A program made the translations under genes and the position numbers. Below the pieces are notes generated by a model. The model saw only the letters and a list, made by a program, of their open reading frames with translations, was not told the DNA's origin and searched no databases. Below are positions 13,578-21,312 of a stretch of DNA of 64,000 nucleotides, in pieces; the first letter of the stretch is position 1, and every line of letters begins with the position of its first letter. Source of the DNA: Paractinoplanes polyasparticus (lineage in GTDB: Bacteria > Actinomycetota > Actinomycetes > Mycobacteriales > Micromonosporaceae); assembly GCF_019710575.1 (NCBI RefSeq), contig NZ_JAHWFK010000001.1, forward strand, positions 682,001 through 746,000, read 5' to 3'.

Positions 13578-14501
13578 ATGACCGAGACTGCGATTGAGTG
13601 GACGCACCGAGAGGGCACCGTCGGCAAGACGTGGAACCCGACAACCGGATGCGACAAGATCAGCAACGGCTGCGACAACTGCTACGCCCTGACCATGGCC
13701 AAGCGCCTCAAGGGCATGGGCCAGGCCAAGTACCAGAACGACGGCGACCCGCGCACCTCCGGACCCGGCTTCGGCCTGACCGTCCACCCCGACGCGCTCG
13801 GGGATCCGCTGCGGTGGCGTAAGCCTGCCACCGTGTTCGTCAACTCGATGAGCGACCTGTTCCACGCCCGGGTGCCGAACGACTTCCTCACCCGCGTCTT
13901 CGCCGTCATGGCCGCCACCCCGCGCCACACCTACCAAGTGCTGACCAAGCAACCCGAGCGGATGGCGCGCATCCTCGCCGACCGCAACTGGCGCTCGGAG
14001 ATGTTCACCCGCGAAAGCGTCCTGGACCTGAACGGCCCGCCGCGTGACCTGCCGACCTGGCCGCTGGGAAACGTCTGGCTCGGCACATCGATCGAGTCGG
14101 ACAAGTACGTCCGCCGTGCTGACGCCCTGCGCGAGACACCCGCCGCCATCCGGTTCATCTCCGCCGAACCGCTCCTCGGACCGCTCCCGTCGCTCGATCT
14201 GACCGGCATCGACTGGCTGATCCTCGGCGGCGAGTCCGGCCCCGGCTCCCGACCGCTCGACCTCGGCTGGTTCCGCGAACTGATCGCGATGGCTGAAGCC
14301 TCGAACACGGCCGTGTTCGTCAAGCAGCTCGGCTCGGTCTGGGCGAGCAAGACGCCTCAGGTAACCGTCGATGAGTGGTCGGTCTCCGCATCCGACTCCC
14401 CGGTTTCGGCGGTCGACAAGAAGGGCGGCGACTGGCAGTTCTGGTCGCCGGAGCTGCGCATCCGTGAATACCCGCGCGTCGCTGCGGAGGCCACCCGATG
14501 A
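13578..14501 (+). CDS. DUF5131 family protein (phage Gp37/Gp68)
   Basis: A 307-residue member of the Gp37/Gp68 (DUF5131) family. The N-terminal cluster TTGCDKISNGCDNCYALTM has three cysteines (C25, C32, C35) in a Cx6CxxC pattern near the start, followed by conserved segments (VFVNSMSDLFHARVP, YQVLTKQPERM, WLGTSIES, RFISAEPLLGP, WLILGGESGPGSRP). The TIM-barrel-like pattern and cysteines recall radical-SAM relatives, but the chemistry is unproven. The ATG at 13578 has a weak GAGAGG upstream. It faces the second Phd-like regulator and heads an operon of about twelve genes. Confidence 0.82.
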   Translation: MTETAIEWTHREGTVGKTWNPTTGCDKISNGCDNCYALTMAKRLKGMGQAKYQNDGDPRTSGPGFGLTVHPDALGDPLRWRKPATVFVNSMSDLFHARVPNDFLTRVFAVMAATPRHTYQVLTKQPERMARILADRNWRSEMFTRESVLDLNGPPRDLPTWPLGNVWLGTSIESDKYVRRADALRETPAAIRFISAEPLLGPLPSLDLTGIDWLILGGESGPGSRPLDLGWFRELIAMAEASNTAVFVKQLGSVWASKTPQVTVDEWSVSASDSPVSAVDKKGGDWQFWSPELRIREYPRVAAEATR

Positions 14502-14698
14502 CCGCCCGTTTCGGCTTGAAGGTCGACGACAACAACGGCTACCACGTCCGGTTCCGCCTGTACGCGGCAACCGGCGATGCCCACCTCGGCCTGTGCGGGC
14601 TGCTGACGATGCGCCCCGACGAGTACGAGGCGTTCCGGCGGCTGCTTGAGCCGGCGCTCACCGACCGGGCAGACGTGCCGATGGAGGAGGCCCGATGA
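14498..14698 (+). CDS. Hypothetical protein, 66 aa
   Basis: The ATG overlaps the DUF5131 stop. Short beta strands (GYHVRFRLYAATGDAHLG) lead into a helix (DEYEAFRRLLEPAL). No family is recognised. Tight coupling to DUF5131 suggests linked expression. Confidence 0.55.
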   Translation: MTARFGLKVDDNNGYHVRFRLYAATGDAHLGLCGLLTMRPDEYEAFRRLLEPALTDRADVPMEEAR

Positions 14699-15111
14699 CC
14701 GTCTACGTCGACAACTTCCGCGCACCTGCCACCGTCGGCCGCATCAACGCCCGCTGGTCGCATCTGACCGCTGACACGGTCGAGGAGCTGCACGAGTTCG
14801 CCGGCCGCCTCGGTCAGCGCCGCGAGTGGTTCCAGGGCCACTGCAAGCACGCCAAGTGCCCCACCCTCGACGGCGTCTGTGTCCATTTCCACTACGACGT
14901 GGTCGACGGCAAGCGCACTGCCGCCATTGCGATGGGTGCGACCGCGATCGACCTGCGCGACATGGGCGCGATCATCGCGGTCCGCCGCCGCCAAGCCGCC
15001 AGGGAGCCGGGCATGGACATGCCGGAGCCGTGCCAGCCGATCGGTTGCGACGGCGGCTTCCATCTGCGCGGCTGCTGCTATGCCACCGCCGATCAGGAGG
15101 CCACACGATGA
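14695..15111 (+). CDS. DUF4031-like protein, 138 aa
   Basis: The N-terminus MTVYVDNFRAPATVG and the block ARWSHLTADTVEELHEFA are typical of DUF4031, a family of small proteins common in actinobacteria and their phages. The C-terminal half adds a Cys/His-rich part (HCKHAKC, EPCQPIGCDGGFHLRGCCY). No biochemical function is established. It overlaps both neighbours by 4 bases. Confidence 0.7.
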   Translation: MTVYVDNFRAPATVGRINARWSHLTADTVEELHEFAGRLGQRREWFQGHCKHAKCPTLDGVCVHFHYDVVDGKRTAAIAMGATAIDLRDMGAIIAVRRRQAAREPGMDMPEPCQPIGCDGGFHLRGCCYATADQEATR

Positions 15112-15419
15112 CCGCTGGAGCGCTCTGCCGACCCGACACCTTCCCTGTCCGCCGCACCATCCACTGCCCCACCTGCAACTCGGAGCAGCGCATGGCCGGC
15201 TACCTCGCCATGTGGTACGGCCAAACCATCACCTGCCTGAACTGCGGCGACATGTGGACCGACGGGGAGATGCACCCGCGCCCGTTCAAGCCGCGCTGGC
15301 GCCAAGAGAACATCGCTGCCGCCCAGAAGTGGTGGGACGAAGCCGAGGGCTACACCGACGACGACCGGCAGGCGTGGATCACCGCCCAGCTCGACGCCGA
15401 GAAGGAGGTAGCCCGATGA
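15108..15419 (+). CDS. Zinc-ribbon protein, 103 aa
   Basis: The ATG at 15108 overlaps the DUF4031 stop; the longer upstream frame is shadow. A zinc ribbon is formed by CPTC and CLNC (about residues 20 and 43). The rest is acidic and Trp-rich (RWRQENIAAAQKWWDEAEGY). Function unknown. Confidence 0.6.
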   Translation: MTAGALCRPDTFPVRRTIHCPTCNSEQRMAGYLAMWYGQTITCLNCGDMWTDGEMHPRPFKPRWRQENIAAAQKWWDEAEGYTDDDRQAWITAQLDAEKEVAR

Positions 15420-15622
15420 TCTCCCAGCGCAGCCTTGCGAAGGTCGCGCTGGTCGTTGCGTTCACCGTCGGGACGTTGATGCTGCTGCTCACCTGGATCG
15501 TCGCCCGCCAAATGGACCTCGTGGCGTGGGCGGCGGCCGGAACGCTCATCGGTGCCGCCATTACCTTGCCGCCGCTCGCATGGCTGACCAGCGACCGACG
15601 CCGAAACAAAGGTGCCCGATGA
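15416..15622 (+). CDS. Small two-span membrane protein, 68 aa
   Basis: The ATG at 15416 overlaps the previous stop. Two hydrophobic helices (KVALVVAFTVGTLMLLLTWIV and WAAAGTLIGAAITLPPLAWL) are joined by a short loop, with basic residues at the end (DRRRNKGAR). This hairpin topology fits a small inner-membrane protein of unknown function. Confidence 0.6.
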   Translation: MISQRSLAKVALVVAFTVGTLMLLLTWIVARQMDLVAWAAAGTLIGAAITLPPLAWLTSDRRRNKGAR

Positions 15623-15954
15623 CCGACGACCTGCTCAAGCGCGCCGACCCGTTTCTGAACGTGTGCGGCTCCTGCGACATCGGCATGGGCTCGTGCACCT
15701 GCCCGACCGGCGACTACCGGCCCGTCATGTTGGAGCTGTACCGGGAGGTGGAGCGGCTGCGGGCCGTCGCCTGGCAGCTCCACAACGCCATGACCGACCA
15801 GCACGAGCAGGAGGGTCACCTGATGAACGACGACTGCGAGTCCTGCCGGAAGGCATTCGACGAGATGGACTCGCAGTACTGCTGCGACGACTGGAAGCGT
15901 CGGCAGAAGGCGTACGTGGACGCGCTGGGCCTCGTCATTGGGGAGAAGCCGTGA
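15619..15954 (+). CDS. Cys-rich protein, 111 aa
   Basis: The ATG at 15619 overlaps the previous stop. The N-terminal cluster VCGSCDIGMGSCTCP has four cysteines, and a second set (DCESC, QYCCDDW) is near residue 75. A helix with ELYREVERLRAVAWQLHNAM joins them. Two metal sites are plausible; no family is recognised. Confidence 0.6.
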   Translation: MTDDLLKRADPFLNVCGSCDIGMGSCTCPTGDYRPVMLELYREVERLRAVAWQLHNAMTDQHEQEGHLMNDDCESCRKAFDEMDSQYCCDDWKRRQKAYVDALGLVIGEKP

Positions 15955-16385
15955 CCGATCTGATCATTCCGTCCAAGCTGCGCGACGCGCACGCCATAAC
16001 CCTCAAGAACCCGTGGGCCCACCTGATCGCCCACTACGGGAAGGACGTCGAGAATCGGTCCTGGATGCCCTGGGACGGCGTCCACACGCTGCTGATCCAC
16101 GCCGGGAAGGGCTGGGATCGCGGACCCGCAACGGCCGAGTGCATCGGCGAGCCGCACACCTCGGCGATCGTCGCCGTAGCGGACCTTTCTTTCGCCTGCG
16201 ACACGTCGCGTCACTCGGACACCGTCCGCTGCGGGTGCGGCGAGTGGGCCATGCCGGGCCAGTGCCACTGGCGGCTCACCAACGTGCGGGCTCTACGTAG
16301 TCCGGTGCCCGCGAACGGCAGGCAGGGGCTCTGGCAACCGACGTCGCAGACGCTGGCCGAAGTTGCCGAGGCGGTGCGATCGTGA
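15951..16385 (+). CDS. ASCH-like domain protein, 144 aa
   Basis: The GTG at 15951 overlaps the previous stop. The pattern HAITLKNPWAHLIAHYGKDVENRSW near residue 14, then LLIHAGKGWD, TSAIVAVADLSF and a final CHWRLTNVRAL, with the end QGLWQP, fits the ASCH fold (a PUA-like beta-barrel that binds RNA or modified bases). A Cys/His cluster (CDTSRH, RCGCGEW) is inserted in the middle. The ligand is unknown. Confidence 0.7.
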   Translation: MTDLIIPSKLRDAHAITLKNPWAHLIAHYGKDVENRSWMPWDGVHTLLIHAGKGWDRGPATAECIGEPHTSAIVAVADLSFACDTSRHSDTVRCGCGEWAMPGQCHWRLTNVRALRSPVPANGRQGLWQPTSQTLAEVAEAVRS

Positions 16386-16582
16386 GCGGCTGGGGCGAAC
16401 TGGAACGCGGCGACCTCGCTGTCGGCGTCACCCGCCACCCGCTGCGCAAGAGCATCTGCGTGACCATTCGGCGGGGCTCGGTGGTCTACACCGCCGCGTA
16501 CTGCCGCAACGAGGAAGAAGCTGACCGGCTGTGGGCTGCGCTCGTCGAACTGACGGACGCGCGGCGGGAGGTGGCGTCGTGA
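16382..16582 (+). CDS. Hypothetical protein, 66 aa
   Basis: GTG start overlapping the ASCH-like stop. A short beta sheet (DLAVGVTRHP, SICVTIRRGSVVYTAAYC) leads into a helix (EEEADRLWAALVELT). Function unknown. Confidence 0.55.
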   Translation: MSGWGELERGDLAVGVTRHPLRKSICVTIRRGSVVYTAAYCRNEEEADRLWAALVELTDARREVAS

Positions 16583-16974
16583 TCGACACCGACAAGCTCC
16601 CCGCCACCCAGTACCTCTGCCTCGAAGTTCTTGCCTCGCGCCGCCGTCTCGGTGAACGCCTGTGGACGTTCCCCACCTCGGTGCTCCAGGCGCTGCGAGA
16701 GCTGGAGAAGGCCGGCCTGGTGTCGCTGATGTCCGGCATCGAACCGAAGACGGTCCGGGCGTGGCTCACCGAAGACGGTGAACGGGCCGCCATCGACGCC
16801 AGCTACAGCCCGCCGCACCTGACCCTCGCGCAGGGCATCGACACCCTGCCGGTCGGCAACGACGACCTGATGGCGTGGGCACGGGACCACGGGCTCGGGC
16901 TGTCGGCCGGGGTCGGGGCGGTCATCAGCCACATTCGCCACGACCTGCGCAAGCTGCCGGGAGGGAAGTCATGA
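16579..16974 (+). CDS. Winged-helix-like protein, 131 aa
   Basis: I chose the GTG at 16579, at the overlap with the previous stop. The first half (LCLEVLASRRRLGERLWTFP, then LQALRELEKAGLVSLMSG and TVRAWLTEDGERAA) reads as a winged helix with a wing strand. The second half is helical and ends in basic residues. It could be a small DNA-binding regulator. Confidence 0.55.
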   Translation: MIDTDKLPATQYLCLEVLASRRRLGERLWTFPTSVLQALRELEKAGLVSLMSGIEPKTVRAWLTEDGERAAIDASYSPPHLTLAQGIDTLPVGNDDLMAWARDHGLGLSAGVGAVISHIRHDLRKLPGGKS

Positions 16975-17231
16975 TCGAGCCAACCGCCGAGATGCTTCGG
17001 GTGATGCTCGGCAAGTCCGCGCATCGCGCCTTGGAGGCTGTCCTCGCCATCGTCGAGCGGGACTACCGCCTCGAACGCCGTGACCGCGCCCTCGTCCCGC
17101 CGGACACCGTGAAGGTCAAGTGGGTCTGCCGACGTTGCGGCGCGCCCCTCAGTGCCTGCGAGACGTGTGGCGAGCCCTCGCAATGTGGTGACTCCTGGTG
17201 CACCACGCACGTCCCGGACGGCACGCCATGA
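16971..17231 (+). CDS. Zinc-finger-like protein, 86 aa
   Basis: The ATG at 16971 overlaps the previous stop. An N-terminal helical part (LGKSAHRALEAVLAIVERDY) is followed by a C-terminal cysteine cluster: WVCRRCGAPLSACETCGEPS then CGDSWC. This gives two CxxC-type knuckles. Function unknown. Confidence 0.6.
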   Translation: MIEPTAEMLRVMLGKSAHRALEAVLAIVERDYRLERRDRALVPPDTVKVKWVCRRCGAPLSACETCGEPSQCGDSWCTTHVPDGTP

Positions 17232-17566
17232 CCACCTATGTGACCCTCGAAGACCGCCGCTACCTGCGCCAGGTCGATGCCGGCCAGGTCACCCAGTCCG
17301 ACGGCGGTCTGCCCGTCCTGCGCGGCCTGTGGTCCGCAGGCCGACGCGACAGCTTGCACGCGAAAGCCGTCACGCAGGGCTGGGTGACCGAACAGCCGGA
17401 CTCGGGCGGCACGTACCGGCTGACCGGGCTGGGCGAGCAGGTACTCGCTGAGGCGGCGGCACGGTCGGCGCCGGTCACCGTGCGGCAGGTCAGCCCTGTC
17501 GGGGCGGCCGTTCCGGCAACTTCGCGCCCGGCTCTCGTAGATACCAGGCCACCAGACTCCGGATGA
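17228..17566 (+). CDS. Hypothetical winged-helix-like protein, 112 aa
   Basis: The ATG at 17228 overlaps the previous stop. The region LRGLWSAGRRDSLHAKAVTQG then WVTEQPDSGGTYRLTGLGEQ looks like the end of a winged helix in which a beta wing marks the C-terminal part. Its last 77 bases overlap, tail to tail, the reverse-strand ribbon-helix-helix gene. Confidence 0.5.
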   Translation: MTTYVTLEDRRYLRQVDAGQVTQSDGGLPVLRGLWSAGRRDSLHAKAVTQGWVTEQPDSGGTYRLTGLGEQVLAEAAARSAPVTVRQVSPVGAAVPATSRPALVDTRPPDSG

Positions 17567-17681
17567 CTTCAGAGCGTCCGCGGTCACCGACGAGTAACCC
17601 GAGTCGATCCCACAGCGCGTCGGACAGCGCGATCTGACGGCGGGTGGTGATTCGCCGCCGGTTGGGGTTCGGCTCGGCCAT
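17490..17681 (-). CDS. Ribbon-helix-helix regulator, 63 aa (reverse)
   Basis: Reverse-strand 63-residue protein with a ribbon-helix-helix pattern: a basic strand RRRITTRRQIAL, helix SDALWDRLGLLVGD and helix RSEVIRSLVAWYL. Its tail overlaps the forward gene upstream. It diverges from a second ribbon-helix-helix gene at 17817, and three GTACACG repeats lie between them. It is the third lone reverse-strand regulator in this window. Confidence 0.7.
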   Translation of the reverse strand: MAEPNPNRRRITTRRQIALSDALWDRLGLLVGDRGRSEVIRSLVAWYLREPGAKLPERPPRQG

Positions 17682-17703
17682 GTCGTGAGAGTACGTCGTG
17701 TCG

Positions 17704-17780
17704 GTACACGATTCGCCGCACTTGATCAGCCTTGCAGCTTGTGTGTACGTACACGACCGGATAGGTTGAGTACGTACACG
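17704..17780. promoter_or_regulatory. GTACACG operator-like repeats between divergent RHH genes
   Basis: GTACACG occurs at 17704-17710, 17749-17755 and 17774-17780. The middle copy lies in a perfect 12-base palindrome, GTGTACGTACAC (17743-17754); the third lies in GTACGTACAC. Ribbon-helix-helix dimers usually bind short palindromes of this kind, and such a gene lies on each side. Confidence 0.6.
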
Positions 17781-17816
17781 GTTCGCATGTTTCAGCAGTC
17801 AGGAGAGGAGATCCCG

Positions 17817-18026
17817 ATGGCGCACAAGACCCTGTACATCCGCTCCGCCGATGAGTCGCTTTGGAGTGCCGCACAGCGTGTCGCCGACCAAACCGACCTC
17901 AGCGTCAGCCAGATCGTCGCCGAAGCACTCAAGAAACAACTCCCCCGCGTCGTCGAGGAGATCGAGCGGCGCAAGCAGGTGCAGCCCGTGGACGAATGGG
18001 CTGACTTCGCTGCGGACGTCGCCTGA
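17817..18026 (+). CDS. Ribbon-helix-helix protein, 69 aa
   Basis: The ATG at 17817 has AGGAGAGGAG upstream; an in-frame ATG at 17787 is less well placed. The pattern HKTLYIRSADESLW, AAQRVADQTDLSVSQIVAE then a basic helix fits a CopG/ribbon-helix-helix DNA-binding protein. It may form a regulatory pair with the divergent gene at 17490-17681. Confidence 0.65.
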   Translation: MAHKTLYIRSADESLWSAAQRVADQTDLSVSQIVAEALKKQLPRVVEEIERRKQVQPVDEWADFAADVA

Positions 18027-18235
18027 TGGCCGGCTCGTGGACCGCCAGCACTGACGACCTGAGGGCGCTCACGGCCTTCCTCGACGGTCTCACCGAACTG
18101 TCGGCCCAGACCGGCGTCGTGACGTGCGTTTACAGCGGCACGGAGGTCGAGTTCAACGGCACGACGCTACGGATCAACTCCCGGCGCGACGAGGGCGGGC
18201 CAGTCACCTACGTCGTCGATGAGTACGACAACTAG
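18026..18235 (+). CDS. Hypothetical protein, 69 aa
   Basis: The ATG overlaps the previous stop by one base. A helix (DDLRALTAFLDGLTELSAQT) is followed by beta strands (VVTCVYSGTEVEFNGTTLRI and VTYVVDEYD). No family is recognised. A partner role with the upstream ribbon-helix-helix protein is possible from position only. Confidence 0.5.
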   Translation: MAGSWTASTDDLRALTAFLDGLTELSAQTGVVTCVYSGTEVEFNGTTLRINSRRDEGGPVTYVVDEYDN

Positions 18236-18267
18236 CCCTTCCCCTTCGCCCACCCCAAGGAGGTCTC

Positions 18268-19254
18268 GTGCCCGACATCTGGGCGCTCATGCGTGCCATT
18301 CGACGATCCGGGCTCCCGGCGCCGGAACGGCACACCCTCCTGACGCTGGCGACCCTCATTGACCCGGCAACGGGCCTCATTCCGGAGCGGTTCATGCCGA
18401 GCCTCACGGACCTTGCAGGATTCACGGGGTTGGGCCGCTCGACCGTTGTTCGCGCTTTGAATTCAGCGGAGAATGGGGGATGGATAAAGCGGACCGTGCC
18501 GCCGAAGCACGCATCGCAGAAGAACAAGGAACGCACTTCTTACCTTCTGGTGATCCCTGCCAACGCCCCCGCCGACGACCCCGAGGAGCCTGAGCGAGCT
18601 AGTGCCACAGCGGGACTAGTCCCGGAGCGGGACCAACTTGAGGGCTGGTCCCAGAGCGGGACTAGTGCCACAGCGGGACTAGGGCTAGTGCCAGAACGGG
18701 ACCAGGCTAGTGCCACAGCGGGACACAAAGAACTGAACCATGTGTACCAAGGTGAACCACCTCCTCCTACGGAGGAGGGTCCGCGCGACGAAACCGTTGA
18801 CCCCGATGCGCTCTTCTCGGTGCCGAACCAACGCGAGCCAGGCTGCCAGACACAAACCATCACCGAGGAACCCGCGAAGAAGGCCGCACCGAAACGGAAG
18901 CGTCTCAGCCGCACGGTCACCAAGAACCCCGAGACCCTGCCCGTCGACTGGTCCGTCTCCCCCGAAATGGAAGCGTGGGCGAAAGAGAAAACCCGCGACG
19001 TCATTTGCCGAATCGCTACCGAGCGCTTCATCACGTACTTCGGTGACGGCAAGCGAAAAAAGGATTGGGATCTAACTTGGCGCAACTGGCTTCTCCGTGA
19101 TCAGCAGGACATCGAGCAGCGCGCCAAAGCCTCGAACGGCAGCGGCTACAACAGCAACGCGTCAGGCCGGAGGAACCACAACAGCAACCCCGGCCAGTAC
19201 CGCAACGCCGACGACGACAGCGCCTACGACGATTGGAGCGCAGTAACCCGATGA
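18268..19254 (+). CDS. Replication initiator with internal iterons (O-like)
   Basis: A 328-residue winged-helix initiator. Residues about 1-80 form the DNA-binding head: LMRAIRRSGLPAPERHTLL, then LTDLAGFTGLGRSTVVRALN and a wing with GGWIKRTVPP. A variable middle (about 105-160) is encoded by six iteron repeats. The C-terminal part (about 210-290) has basic residues and a Trp-containing segment (WDLTWRNWLLRDQQ) like phage O/DnaA-related helicase-loading tails. It precedes a loader and a helicase. The layout matches phage lambda O, whose gene also carries the origin. An AAGGAGG site precedes the GTG start. Confidence 0.8.
   Translation: MPDIWALMRAIRRSGLPAPERHTLLTLATLIDPATGLIPERFMPSLTDLAGFTGLGRSTVVRALNSAENGGWIKRTVPPKHASQKNKERTSYLLVIPANAPADDPEEPERASATAGLVPERDQLEGWSQSGTSATAGLGLVPERDQASATAGHKELNHVYQGEPPPPTEEGPRDETVDPDALFSVPNQREPGCQTQTITEEPAKKAAPKRKRLSRTVTKNPETLPVDWSVSPEMEAWAKEKTRDVICRIATERFITYFGDGKRKKDWDLTWRNWLLRDQQDIEQRAKASNGSGYNSNASGRRNHNSNPGQYRNADDDSAYDDWSAVTR
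18601..18724. repeat. Iteron array inside the initiator gene, likely replication origin
   Basis: Six copies of a 16-base unit lie at 18601, 18618, 18647, 18664, 18687 and 18709. Copies 1, 4 and 6 are AGTGCCACAGCGGGAC; the second is AGTCCCGGAGCGGGAC, a near-perfect dyad GTCCCG-GAG-CGGGAC. Spacings are 17, 29, 17, 23 and 22 bases. The reading frame continues through them. By analogy with lambda, this is where the encoded initiator should bind. Confidence 0.75.
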
Positions 19255-19904
19255 CCGAACACCACCCGAAGGCCGTCGAGATCCTCAGACGCCTCGGCAT
19301 CGACCCCGCCCGCCTCGACGAGAGGATCCCCCCGTTCGACCTCGTCGCGTTTCGGCTCGAACAGGCGGAGAGGAACCTCGCCAAGCGGCCCGGAGAGTTC
19401 GAGAACGCCAAGGCCACCCATCCTGTCGCCCTTGACTGGGTTCGCCGCTACATCGAAGCCCCCACCAAGGTCGGCTCCCTGCTGCTGTCCGGCCGGACGG
19501 GGCGCGGTAAGACCTGGGAGGCGTGGGGCATCATCGGTGCATGCGCCGAGGGGCTCGCCGCGATGGGCCGCGGCTGCTACTGGAAGACAATCTCCCACCC
19601 GACCTTCAACGCCGCCATGCGTCCCGGTGGCGACATCTCCGGGGAAGCCGTTCTCGACGACTTGATGAACATCGACCTGCTCGTGTTCGACGACATCAGC
19701 GCGGGCCTCAACACCGGATGGACCGCCGAGAACCTTTACCGGCTGGTCAACCACCGCTGGGAGCACCGTAAGCCGACGATCTACTCCACCAACCTTCCGC
19801 CCGCCGACCTTGCTCAGGCCGTTGGCGACCGAGTTCTGTCCCGGCTGTCCGCGGCCGAGCGGATCGTCATGGGTGGCCCTGACCGTCGGGCGAACGCCGC
19901 ATGA
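19251..19904 (+). CDS. DnaC-like helicase loader ATPase
   Basis: A 217-residue AAA+ protein. Walker A is SGRTGRGKTW (residues 80-89, Lys87), Walker B is LLVFDDIS (Asp147, Asp148), and a sensor-type segment YSTNLPPADLAQAVGDRV comes later. Such proteins load DnaB-type helicase at an origin. The gene lies between the initiator and the helicase gene and overlaps both by 4 bases. The ATG at 19251 is preferred to an in-frame upstream start in the initiator. Confidence 0.85.
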   Translation: MTEHHPKAVEILRRLGIDPARLDERIPPFDLVAFRLEQAERNLAKRPGEFENAKATHPVALDWVRRYIEAPTKVGSLLLSGRTGRGKTWEAWGIIGACAEGLAAMGRGCYWKTISHPTFNAAMRPGGDISGEAVLDDLMNIDLLVFDDISAGLNTGWTAENLYRLVNHRWEHRKPTIYSTNLPPADLAQAVGDRVLSRLSAAERIVMGGPDRRANAA

Positions 19905-21232
19905 CCGGCGAGCTGAAGCGGACGCCCCCGCACAGCCTTGACGCCGAGCGCATCGTGCTGGGCTGCATGATGACCTCCGCCGAGGCTTCGGAGTCCGCAG
20001 AAGAGATCCTCAAGCCGGGTGACTTCTACCGCCCAGCCCACGAACTGATCTTCACCGCTCTGGTCGATCAGCGGGCGAAGGGCCACCCGACTGACCCCGT
20101 CGCACTCGCCGAGCACTTCCTGAACCTCGGACAGATCACCAGAGTGGGCGGCTTGGGCTACCTGACCGACTGCTACGCCGCCGTGCCCTTCGCCGCAGGT
20201 GTCGGGCACTACGCCGACATCGTCGCCCGCAAAGCCATGCTGCGCCGGCTCGGGCTGCTCGCCGACAAGGTCAGCCACGGCGTTTACGGCGAAACTCCCG
20301 CCGACCCGGGCGACCTGATGGACTTCGTCCGCGAGGCTCTGGCCGGCGTCGAGGACGCGTTGGCCCAGGACGGAGGGCCGCGCCGCTGGGCGGCGGTGTT
20401 GCCGGACGTACTCGACGCGGTCAGCAAAGCCGAGGCGGACACGGGCACCCTCCCCGGAGTGCCGACCGGGCTCGACGATCTGGACCGACTCCTCGGCGGC
20501 TGGCTGCCTGGTCAGCTCATCGTGGTCGCTGCCCGTACTGGCGTCGGCAAGTCGGTAGCCACGACCGGGTTCGCAGTGAACGCCGCCTTCCGGAAAGGCA
20601 TCCCTGCGGCGGTGTTCTCGATGGAGATGCGCGACGTGGAGATCGGCACCCGAATCCTGGCCTCCGAAGCCCGAGTGTCCCTGCACCAGCTCAAGTCGGG
20701 GCTCGTTGAAGGGGAGGGATGGAAAAGGATCAAGGAGCTGGCTAACGACGGGGACAAGCACCCCCTGTTCATCGACGACAGCCCCAACATGACCCTCGCT
20801 GACATCCGGTCACGGGCGCGCAAACTCCACCGGCAGCACGGGCTGCGCCTGCTCGTCGTCGACTACCTGCAACTGATCGAAACCGCTCGCGCCGAGAACC
20901 GGCAGAACGCGATCGCCGCCGTGTCGCGCGGCCTGAAGTTGCTGGCGATGGAGTTGGCCATCCCGGTGATTGCCGTCAGCCAGCTCAACCGCGGACCCGA
21001 GAACCGGCCGAACAAGCGACCCACGAAGTCGGACCTGCGCGAGTCCGGTGCTATCGAGAACGACGCCGACGTGATCGTCCTGATCCACCGCGACGACTAC
21101 TACGACCCCGAGTCACCGCGTGCGGGGGAGGCCGATTTTATCGTCGATAAAAATCGGGCCGGCGCGACCGACACGATCACGGTCGCCGCCCAGCTCCACC
21201 TGTCCAAATTCGCGGACATGACCATCGCGTAA
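19901..21232 (+). CDS. DnaB-like replicative helicase
   Basis: A 443-residue DnaB-family helicase. The N-terminal domain (about 8-150) is followed by the RecA-like domain: the entry helix PTGLDDLDRLLGGW, Walker A AARTGVGKS (residues 210-218), Walker B LRLLVVDYLQL, and the final motif GAIENDADVIVLIHR. It unwinds DNA at the fork as a hexamer, loaded by the upstream DnaC-like protein. A strong terminator follows. Confidence 0.93.
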   Translation: MTGELKRTPPHSLDAERIVLGCMMTSAEASESAEEILKPGDFYRPAHELIFTALVDQRAKGHPTDPVALAEHFLNLGQITRVGGLGYLTDCYAAVPFAAGVGHYADIVARKAMLRRLGLLADKVSHGVYGETPADPGDLMDFVREALAGVEDALAQDGGPRRWAAVLPDVLDAVSKAEADTGTLPGVPTGLDDLDRLLGGWLPGQLIVVAARTGVGKSVATTGFAVNAAFRKGIPAAVFSMEMRDVEIGTRILASEARVSLHQLKSGLVEGEGWKRIKELANDGDKHPLFIDDSPNMTLADIRSRARKLHRQHGLRLLVVDYLQLIETARAENRQNAIAAVSRGLKLLAMELAIPVIAVSQLNRGPENRPNKRPTKSDLRESGAIENDADVIVLIHRDDYYDPESPRAGEADFIVDKNRAGATDTITVAAQLHLSKFADMTIA

Positions 21233-21241
21233 GACGCAGAC

Positions 21242-21274
21242 GGGGAGCGGAACGCCGGTAACGCTCCGCTCCCC
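21242..21274 (+). terminator. Terminator after the replication operon
   Basis: GGGGAGCGGA (21242-21251) pairs perfectly with TCCGCTCCCC (21265-21274). It begins 10 bases after the helicase stop and is followed by a pyrimidine-rich run without a long T tract. Confidence 0.75.
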
Positions 21275-21312
21275 TGCCCTCATCCTGCCCCACCCCAAGA
21301 TCGGAGATCCAC

